A stretch of 6,800 nucleotides of DNA from contig JBOHHM010000053.1 in assembly GCA_050725495.1 (NCBI GenBank), positions 1-6,800 on the forward strand. Reading direction: 5' to 3'. The DNA comes from JBOHHM01 sp050725495. GTDB lineage: Bacteria > Pseudomonadota > Gammaproteobacteria > Burkholderiales > Burkholderiaceae_C. Shown here piece by piece: positions 1 to 4,341 of this stretch. Position 1 is the stretch's first letter, and each line of letters opens with the position of its first letter. Under the pieces are notes generated by a model, which searched no databases, had not been told where the DNA came from, and saw only the letters and a list, made by a program, of their open reading frames with translations. The position numbers and the translations under genes were made by a program.

Positions 1-279
1 CTGATCCTGCAGGCCCCCGAGATCGCCGAGAACGGCAACGTGGTGCGCATTGGCGCGCAAAGCAACATTCCCGGCACCACGCAGGTGGCTTTTGTGATTG
101 AAAAGAACCCCTATGCGCTGACAGCGGTGTTCGACATCCCGCCCGGCACCGATGCCAGCGTGGCCACCAACGTCAAGATGGGCCAGTCGTCCAACGTCTA
201 CGCGCTGGCCAAGGCCGGCGACAAGTATTTTTACGCGGTCAAGGAAGTCAAGGTGACCCTTGGCGGTTGCGGCGGTTAA
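1..279 (+). CDS. soxY: SoxY, sulfur-carrier subunit of SoxYZ (partial, C-terminal 92 codons)
   Basis: SoxY is the periplasmic carrier of the Sox pathway: intermediates stay covalently bound to a cysteine near its C-terminus while SoxAX, SoxB and SoxCD act on them in turn. The frame is open from the first base of the window to TAA at 277-279, so the N-terminus, including the Tat signal that SoxY normally carries, lies upstream. The fragment opens with a SoxY-like APEIAENG segment, continues with a beta-rich immunoglobulin-like domain (IPGTTQVAFVIEKNPYAL), and ends in GGCGG, the flexible swinging-arm motif. The carrier cysteine is codon 268-270. The family is usually about 150 residues, so roughly 60% is visible. 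An internal ATG at 40 is in frame but cannot be the true start because the conserved domain begins before it. soxZ follows after an unusually long gap of 179 bp occupied by repeats. Confidence 0.95.
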   Translation: MILQAPEIAENGNVVRIGAQSNIPGTTQVAFVIEKNPYALTAVFDIPPGTDASVATNVKMGQSSNVYALAKAGDKYFYAVKEVKVTLGGCGG

Positions 280-438
280 CAACAGCTTTGCGGGACAGTC
301 TGCAGCGGCGCAGCCGCAAGCCCTGTCCCCTACCAACAACTTTGCGGGACAGTCCGCAGCGGCGCAGCCGCAAGCCCTGTCCCCTACCAACAACCTTGCG
401 GGACAGTCCGCAGCGGCGCAGCCGCAAGCCCTGTCCCC
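280..438. repeat. Three tandem 54-bp repeats, each a potential hairpin, between soxY and soxZ
   Basis: Copies lie at 280-333, 334-387 and 388-438, the last lacking its final three bases. They differ by only one or two substitutions (285 G versus 339 A; 301 T versus 355 C; 341 T versus 395 C). Each copy holds an outer inverted repeat GGGACAG/CTGTCCC (292-298 with 323-329; 346-352 with 377-383; 400-406 with 431-437). Within it is an inner perfect stem GCGGC-GCA-GCCGC (305-317 in copy 1), plus a short GC/GC step between the two stems. The array begins directly after the soxY stop codon and ends 20 bp before soxZ. A transcript through it could form three successive GC-rich hairpins. No T-tract follows any of them, so they do not look like intrinsic terminators. 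Possible identities are REP/BIME-type elements or an mRNA-processing and stability element. Confidence 0.93.
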
Positions 439-447
439 AACTGATTT

Positions 448-453
448 AAGGAG
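448..453 (+). promoter_or_regulatory. Shine-Dalgarno site of soxZ
   Basis: AAGGAG lies 5 nt before the ATG at 459, in the 20-bp stretch left between the last hairpin repeat and soxZ. It is the strongest ribosome site among the sox genes of this window. It would let soxZ be translated independently of soxY despite the 179-bp gap. Confidence 0.8.
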
Positions 454-458
454 CCATC

Positions 459-770
459 ATGAGCGATCCCATGCGAATCCGCGCCCAGGCGCAAGGCGAC
501 AAGGTGACCGTGCGCGTGCTGGTCAGCCACGAAATGGAAAGCGGCCAGCGCCGCGACGCGGCCGGCAAGCTGATTCCCGCCTGGTTCATCCAGAGCATCA
601 GCGCCGTGCACGAGGGCAAGACCGTGATGAGCGCCCAGTGGGGCCCGGCCGTGTCGAAGAACCCGTTCGTGCAATTCAGCTTCAGAGGCGGCAAGGCCGG
701 CGACAAGATCGCCGTGACCTGGATTGACAATCGCGGCGACAAGCGCACCGACGAAGCCGTGATTTCCTGA
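459..770 (+). CDS. soxZ: SoxZ, SoxY partner of the sulfur-carrier complex
   Basis: SoxZ (103 residues, the usual family length) forms a heterodimer with SoxY and provides docking surface for the Sox enzymes in the periplasm. Family signatures visible are SHEMESGQRRD (residues 23-33), IPAWFIQ (39-45), WGPAVSKNPF (61-70) and a C-terminal WIDNRGDKRTDEA segment. There is no cysteine and no signal peptide; known SoxZ proteins are exported by riding with Tat-targeted SoxY. The ATG at 459 is chosen because AAGGAG sits 5 nt upstream; an in-frame ATG four codons later (471) is a poorer choice. In most sox operons soxY and soxZ are nearly adjacent, so the hairpin repeats upstream of this gene are the odd point. 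soxA follows after 58 bp. Confidence 0.95.
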   Translation: MSDPMRIRAQAQGDKVTVRVLVSHEMESGQRRDAAGKLIPAWFIQSISAVHEGKTVMSAQWGPAVSKNPFVQFSFRGGKAGDKIAVTWIDNRGDKRTDEAVIS

Positions 771-805
771 GCTGCATCCGCGAGGCCCAGGCCCCTGTGT
801 GCAGC
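771..805 (+). other. Intercistronic inverted repeat after soxZ
   Basis: GCTGCA (771-776), starting directly after the soxZ TGA, is perfectly complementary to TGCAGC (800-805), leaving a 23-nt GC-rich loop. No T-run follows, so it is not an intrinsic terminator. If it folds, it covers the alternative GTG start of soxA at 799 and leaves the GGAG at 819-822 free. The stem is only 6 bp with a large loop, so it could be chance in GC-rich DNA. Confidence 0.35.
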
Positions 806-818
806 CACAACCGAAGCC

Positions 819-822
819 GGAG
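819..822 (+). promoter_or_regulatory. Shine-Dalgarno site that decides the soxA start
   Basis: GGAG (in CCGGAGACA) lies 6 nt before an in-frame TTG at 829-831. No ATG exists near the N-terminal coding end, and the earlier in-frame GTG at 799 has only a GAGG 13 nt upstream. The spacing here and the resulting signal peptide favour TTG. Confidence 0.65.
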
Positions 823-828
823 ACACAT

Positions 829-1653
829 TTGAAGCCAAAACAACCCATTTCCCATATCCTGCTTGCCCTTGCTGCTACTGTTTCGATAGCGCCTGTGCAG
901 GCCCAGCAGAAGTCCACCACCGATGCGATTGCCGACTATCGCGCCTCGCTGCAAGACGGCAACCCAGCCGACCTGAACGCCGCGCGCGGCGAAGCCTTGT
1001 GGAAGACCCGACGCGGGCCGAACAACGCCACGCTGCAGGCCTGCGACATGGGCCTGGGTCCGGGCAAGGTCAAGGGCGTCGCGGCGGTGCTGCCGCGCTA
1101 CTTTGCCGACGCCGGCCGGGTCATGGATCTGGAGTCGCGCCTGGTGCACTGCATGGTCACGCTGCAGGGCTTCAAACCCGAGGAGTTCAAGGCCTCCACG
1201 GCGTTTTCTTCCGAGGGGCAGAAGGCCACGGTGATCGAGGATCTGGTGGCCTATCTCTACGACGAGTCGCGCGACATGGTGATCAACATCCCGCAGTCGC
1301 ACCGCCTGGAGCGCGAGGCCTATGCGCGCGGCAAGCAGATCTTCTACTTCAGGGGCGGGCCCTACGACTTTGCCTGCGCCTCCTGCCATGACCAGGACGA
1401 CAAACGCATCCGGCTGCAGGACCTGCCGAATCTGACGAAGCAGAAACCGGCCCAGGAGGCGTTCAGCCAGTGGCCGGCCTACCGTGTCAGCCAGGGCGCG
1501 GTGCGAACCATGCAGTGGCGCCTGTACGACTGTTTTCGCCAGCAGCGCTTTCCCGAAATGCAGTACCTGAGCCCGGCCTCCGTGGACCTCATCACCTTCA
1601 TGGGGGTGAACGCCAACGGCGGCAAGATGGCGGCCACCTCCATCAAGCGTTGA
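829..1653 (+). CDS. soxA: SoxA, c-type cytochrome subunit of SoxAX (single-haem type)
   Basis: SoxA with SoxX forms the periplasmic SoxAX cytochrome, which oxidatively couples thiosulfate to the SoxY cysteine. From the TTG at 829 the protein has 274 residues. It starts with a Sec signal peptide (positive residues at 2 and 4, hydrophobic ILLALAATVSIAPVQA, likely cleavage after residue 25). The only haem-binding motif is CASCH (183-187). Diheme SoxA proteins have a second CxxCH nearer the N-terminus; here that region has two lone cysteines, C72 and C108, as in monohaem SoxA, where such cysteines form a disulfide. C235 in the segment YDCFRQQRFPEM matches the cysteine that acts as haem ligand, carried as a persulfide, in characterised SoxA. 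soxX follows after 14 bp, so co-translation is likely. A GTG start at 799 would add ten residues in front of the signal peptide and is less likely. Identity is firm; the start is less so. Confidence 0.92.
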   Translation: MKPKQPISHILLALAATVSIAPVQAQQKSTTDAIADYRASLQDGNPADLNAARGEALWKTRRGPNNATLQACDMGLGPGKVKGVAAVLPRYFADAGRVMDLESRLVHCMVTLQGFKPEEFKASTAFSSEGQKATVIEDLVAYLYDESRDMVINIPQSHRLEREAYARGKQIFYFRGGPYDFACASCHDQDDKRIRLQDLPNLTKQKPAQEAFSQWPAYRVSQGAVRTMQWRLYDCFRQQRFPEMQYLSPASVDLITFMGVNANGGKMAATSIKR

Positions 1654-1667
1654 AAAGGCGACAGATC

Positions 1668-2312
1668 ATGAAAAAAACCACGATAGCCCTTTATTCTTCA
1701 GTGCTTGCAGCTATTGTTTTAATAGCAGGCTGCGCCACCTCGCCGTCGGCCGACGAAGTGCTGCAAACCCTCAAGGCCTCGTTTTCCGAGCGCGGCATCG
1801 CCAAGCTCGACCGGCTGGAGCAGTCTGAACTGCAGCGTCTGTGTTCGCAGGCGGCCGCGTCCGGCCAAGCCCTGGACGAGCAGACCCGCGAGCGTCTGCA
1901 GAAAACGATTTACGAATCGATCCCCTACCCGGCCGACGGCCAGTACATCGGCGACTGGCGCGAAGGCGAGAAGATCGCCCAAAATGGCCGCGGCCTGCAA
2001 TGGAGCGATGTGGCCGGCGCTGCCAACGGCGCCAACTGCTACGCCTGCCACCAGCTCAGCCCGCAGGAAATCAGCTTCGGCAACATGGGGCCCAGCCTGC
2101 TCAAATACGGCGTGACGCGCGGCGTGAAAGACCCGAACGCGGTGGAATCCGAGGCCATCGTCAAGTACACCTGGGGCCGCATCTGGAACACCCATGCGTT
2201 CAATGCCTGCTCGGGCATGCCGCGCTTCGGCGATGCGGGCATTCTGACGCCAGCACAGATCAAGCATGTGATGGCCTTGCTGCTGGACCCCGACTCGCCG
2301 GTCAACAAATGA
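1668..2312 (+). CDS. soxX: SoxX, monohaem cytochrome c subunit of SoxAX, predicted lipoprotein
   Basis: SoxX is the electron-accepting haem subunit of SoxAX. The 214-residue protein has one haem motif, CYACH (124-128), inside GANCYACHQLSP. The distal methionine ligand is probably M184 in ACSGMPRFG, and the segment FGNMGPSLLKYG (138-149) is typical of SoxX. The N-terminus (KK, then a hydrophobic stretch ending LIAGC, C22) is a lipobox, so signal peptidase II processing and lipid attachment are predicted. Residue +2 is Ala, not Asp, which by the usual rule suggests the outer membrane. Residues about 23-85 form a charged helical extension before the cytochrome domain; I infer it may act as a tether or support SoxA. 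The ATG at 1668 has AAGG 9 nt upstream. The open frame extends upstream to 1470, but only as a shadow of soxA. An 85-bp gap precedes soxB. Confidence 0.93.
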   Translation: MKKTTIALYSSVLAAIVLIAGCATSPSADEVLQTLKASFSERGIAKLDRLEQSELQRLCSQAAASGQALDEQTRERLQKTIYESIPYPADGQYIGDWREGEKIAQNGRGLQWSDVAGAANGANCYACHQLSPQEISFGNMGPSLLKYGVTRGVKDPNAVESEAIVKYTWGRIWNTHAFNACSGMPRFGDAGILTPAQIKHVMALLLDPDSPVNK

Positions 2313-2374
2313 GGGACGCACTGCGCAGGGTGGGTAGCCAGTCTGTCCACCTTACGGGTATGAGCCACGTGATC

Positions 2375-2392
2375 TATAGCAACCTCAGGCGA
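2375..2392 (+). promoter_or_regulatory. soxB upstream region: weak Shine-Dalgarno and weak internal promoter candidate
   Basis: The 85-bp soxX-soxB gap contains TATAGC (2375-2380) lying 17 bp after TTACGG (2352-2357), a poor match to a sigma-70 promoter. AGGCGA (2387-2392) lies 5 nt before the soxB ATG and is the only ribosome-site candidate. A short dyad GGTGG (2329-2333)/CCACC (2347-2351) lies further upstream. All are weak individually. Confidence 0.25.
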
Positions 2393-2397
2393 CTCCC

Positions 2398-4113
2398 ATG
2401 AACCTGTCCCGCCGCGAATTTGCCAGCGTCATGGCGGCGGCGCTGGCCTGCGGTTTTCCGCTGGCCCGCGAAGCCACGGCCCAGCAGGCGGCCAGCCTGT
2501 ACGAGGCGCCCAAGACCGGCAATGTGCACCTGCTGCACATGACCGATTGCCACGCCCAGCTGCTGCCCGTGTATTTCCGCGAGCCCTCGGTCAATCTGGG
2601 CATCGGTGCCATGCGCGGTCAGCTGCCGCATCTGGTGGGCAGCCATTTGCTCAAAGCCGCTGGCCTGAAGGCCGGCAGTGCGCAAGCCCATGCGCTGACC
2701 CATCTCGACTTCGAGCGCGCTGCGCGCCAGTACGGCAAGGTCGGCGGCTTCGCGCACCTGGCCACCCTGGTCAAGCGCCTCAAGGCCTCGCGCCCCGGCG
2801 CGCTGTTGCTCGACGGCGGCGATACCTGGCAGGGCAGCGCGACCGCGCTGTGGACGCAGGGCCAGGACATGGTGGAAGCCGCCAAGCTGCTGGGCGTGGA
2901 CCTCATGACGGCGCACTGGGAATTCACCTATGGCGAGGACCGGGTCAGGAAAATCGTCGAGAAGGAGCTGGCTGGGCAGGTGGAGTTCCTGGCCCAAAAC
3001 GTCAAGACCAACGACTTCGGCGACCCGGTGTTCAAGCCCTATGTGATGCGCGAGATGAACGGCGTGCCGGTCGCCATCATCGGCCAGGCCTTTCCCTACA
3101 CGCCGATCGCCAACCCCGGCTGGCAAATGCCGAACTGGACCTTTGGCATTCAGGAAAAGGAGATGCAGGACACGGTCAACGCGGCGCGGGCCCAGGGCGC
3201 ACAGGCCGTGGTGCTGCTCAGCCACAACGGCATGGACGTGGACCTCAAGCTGGCCTCGCGCGTGAGCGGCATCGACGCGATCCTGGGCGGCCACACGCAT
3301 GACGGCATGCCCGTGCCAGTCATCGTCAAGAACCCCGGCGGCCAGACCATTGTGACCAACGCCGGCAGCAACGGAAAGTTTCTTGGTGTGCTCGATCTGG
3401 AGGTCAAGGACAAAAAGGTCAGCGGCTTTCAGTACCGGCTGTTGCCCGTATTCGCCAACCTGCTGCCGGCCGATGGCGAGATGGCGGCGCTGATCGCCAG
3501 GCTGCGCGCGCCCTACAAGGCCCGGCTCGAAGAAACGCTGGCCACGACCGAGGGCACGCTGTACCGCCGCGGCAACTTCAACGGCAGCTTCGACCAGCTG
3601 ATCCTGGACGCCTTGATGGAAGTGCGCGGCGCGCAAATTGCGTTTTCGCCCGGTTTTCGCTGGGGCACCTCGTTGCTGCCGGGCCAGGCCATCACGCGCG
3701 AGCATCTGATGGACCAGACCGCCATCACCTACCCCTGGACCACGCTGACCGACATGACGGGCGAGACCATCAAGACCATTCTGGAAGACGTGGCCGACAA
3801 CCTGTTCAACCCCGACCCCTACTACCAGCAGGGCGGTGACATGGTGCGCGTGGGCGGCCTGAGCTATCAGCTGGACCCCGGTGCCAGGATGGGCGAGCGC
3901 ATCCAGGACATGCGCCTGGACGGCCAGCCTCTGCAGGCCGGCAAAACCTACAAGGTGGCGGGCTGGGCGCCGGTGGCCGAGGCCAGCAAGAACGCGGGCC
4001 CGCCGGTCTGGGATGTGGTCGAAACTTGGCTCAAGACCCGCAAAACCGTCAGGTCACCCCGGCTCAACAACCCGACACTGGTGGGCATGGATGGCAACCC
4101 TGGTATGGCGTAG
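2398..4113 (+). CDS. soxB: SoxB, periplasmic thiosulfohydrolase (di-manganese, 5'-nucleotidase fold)
   Basis: SoxB hydrolyses the sulfonate group from the S-thiosulfonate bound to SoxY, releasing sulfate. The 571-residue length is normal. The N-terminus has a twin-arginine signal, SRREFA (4-9), a hydrophobic stretch and a likely cleavage after ATA at residue 28. The metallophosphoesterase motifs are in order: TDCHAQL (D50 and H52, metal ligands), DGGDTWQGS (139-147, D142), HWEFTYG (H173 onward), LSHNGMD (H276) and GGHTHDG (H299, H301). The C-terminal nucleotidase domain contains YRRGNFNGSF (389-398) and SPGFRWGTS (417-425). As I remember the family, the motif around H173 is normally GHWEFT; here residue 172 is Ala. 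The ATG at 2398 has weak AGGCGA 5 nt upstream and gives a proper Tat signal. It is the last sox gene before the unrelated sucA, 228 bp downstream. Confidence 0.97.
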   Translation: MNLSRREFASVMAAALACGFPLAREATAQQAASLYEAPKTGNVHLLHMTDCHAQLLPVYFREPSVNLGIGAMRGQLPHLVGSHLLKAAGLKAGSAQAHALTHLDFERAARQYGKVGGFAHLATLVKRLKASRPGALLLDGGDTWQGSATALWTQGQDMVEAAKLLGVDLMTAHWEFTYGEDRVRKIVEKELAGQVEFLAQNVKTNDFGDPVFKPYVMREMNGVPVAIIGQAFPYTPIANPGWQMPNWTFGIQEKEMQDTVNAARAQGAQAVVLLSHNGMDVDLKLASRVSGIDAILGGHTHDGMPVPVIVKNPGGQTIVTNAGSNGKFLGVLDLEVKDKKVSGFQYRLLPVFANLLPADGEMAALIARLRAPYKARLEETLATTEGTLYRRGNFNGSFDQLILDALMEVRGAQIAFSPGFRWGTSLLPGQAITREHLMDQTAITYPWTTLTDMTGETIKTILEDVADNLFNPDPYYQQGGDMVRVGGLSYQLDPGARMGERIQDMRLDGQPLQAGKTYKVAGWAPVAEASKNAGPPVWDVVETWLKTRKTVRSPRLNNPTLVGMDGNPGMA

Positions 4114-4135
4114 TTTGGGGCGCGGGCGGCACCAT

Positions 4136-4159
4136 CAGGGTCGGGTAAGCCACACCCTG
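4136..4159 (+). other. Inverted repeat downstream of soxB
   Basis: CAGGGT (4136-4141) and ACCCTG (4154-4159) are perfectly complementary with a 12-nt loop, 22 bp after the soxB stop. The following bases (TAACACAAAG) are not T-rich, so an intrinsic terminator is not supported. It may protect the 3' end of the sox mRNA, or the operon may end by a Rho-dependent route. No better terminator candidate is visible before sucA. Confidence 0.35.
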
Positions 4160-4170
4160 TAACACAAAGT

Positions 4171-4182
4171 GAACGAGCGTTC
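4171..4182. promoter_or_regulatory. Palindrome GAACG-AG-CGTTC, possible operator
   Basis: A perfect 5-bp dyad with a 2-bp centre lies 12 bp upstream of the proposed -35 box of sucA. Short dyads of the GAACnnnnGTTC kind are bound by TetR-family and related repressors or activators. I cannot name a regulator, and a 10-base palindrome can occur by chance. Confidence 0.35.
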
Positions 4183-4187
4183 GCCCC

Positions 4188-4210
4188 ATCGGGCTTGGAC
4201 CCGGCCCGAT
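4188..4210. promoter_or_regulatory. Dyad ATCGGGC-N9-GCCCGAT over the sucA -35 region
   Basis: A perfect 7-bp inverted repeat (4188-4194 with 4204-4210) surrounds the TTGGAC at 4195-4200. As DNA it could be an operator masking the -35 box. As RNA from sox read-through it could be a hairpin, but no T-tract follows. Confidence 0.4.
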
Positions 4211-4223
4211 TCGATGGCACAAT
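4195..4223 (+). promoter_or_regulatory. Candidate sigma-70 promoter of sucA
   Basis: TTGGAC (4195-4200) and CACAAT (4218-4223) are separated by 17 bp, the optimal spacing. The -10 matches the consensus at four of six positions; the -35 shares the TTG start only. Initiation would fall near 4229-4231 and give a leader of about 112 nt before the sucA ATG, which agrees with the structured leader downstream. It is the best promoter-like pair I saw in the 228-bp soxB-sucA gap. Confidence 0.45.
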
Positions 4224-4234
4224 GCGCGCTGTAC

Positions 4235-4341
4235 TAAGGCCCTTCCCAGCCACAGTCGCATCCGCCAACCGGTTCAGCCGTGTCGCGGAAGGTTTGTCAA
4301 CCAGCTAATGTTTCCTCAAGGGAAACGGAGGTCAGCGGAAA
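4235..4341 (+). promoter_or_regulatory. Structured sucA 5' leader, probable sucA RNA motif
   Basis: Burkholderiales are known to carry a conserved cis-regulatory RNA, the sucA motif, in the leader of exactly this gene, partly overlapping its ribosome site. I cannot recall its full consensus, so the match rests on position, taxon and visible pairing. Pairings seen are CCTTCC (4241-4246) with GGAAGG (4287-4292), or alternatively TCCGC (4261-4265) with GCGGA (4285-4289); the palindrome AACCGGTT (4267-4274); GGTT-TGTC-AACC (4291-4302); and GTTTCC-TCAAG-GGAAAC (4310-4326). Several share bases and are mutually exclusive, as expected of a switch. The ligand or signal, if any, is not visible from the sequence. 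Confidence 0.6.
4310..4331 (+). promoter_or_regulatory. Hairpin abutting the sucA Shine-Dalgarno
   Basis: GTTTCC (4310-4315) pairs with GGAAAC (4321-4326), extendable by a T-G wobble to a three-base loop. The ribosome site GGAGG (4327-4331) begins at the very next base, 10 nt before the ATG. Competing pairings exist: CCTC (4314-4317) with GAGG (4328-4331) would hide the ribosome site, and TTTCC (4311-4315) could instead pair with GGAAA (4337-4341). This arrangement would allow control of translation initiation. Confidence 0.5.

Noticed and set aside
280..438. Small CRISPR array
   Set aside because: The 54-bp units are directly contiguous with no unique spacers between them, and no cas gene is present.
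260..727. Open frame translating the repeats as an 18-residue tandem peptide
   Set aside because: It starts inside soxY and ends inside soxZ in another frame and has no ribosome site. It is open only because the unit is 54 bp (a multiple of three) and GC-rich.
799..828. GTG 799 as the soxA start
   Set aside because: It would place ten extra residues before the signal peptide. Its ribosome site is poorly spaced compared with GGAG before TTG 829.
1470..1667. Upstream extension of the soxX frame
   Set aside because: It overlaps the conserved C-terminus of soxA. ATG 1668 has a ribosome site and begins a proper lipoprotein signal peptide.
2366..2371. CACGTG palindrome upstream of soxB
   Set aside because: It is a six-base palindrome with no extended symmetry, expected by chance.
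2374..3705. 443-codon antisense open frame over soxB
   Set aside because: It is a shadow of high-GC codon usage. soxB on the + strand is unmistakable, and the antisense product has no recognisable domain.
4136..4159. Intrinsic terminator of the sox operon
   Set aside because: A 6-bp stem with a 12-nt loop and no following T-tract does not meet the criteria. It is kept only as an inverted repeat.
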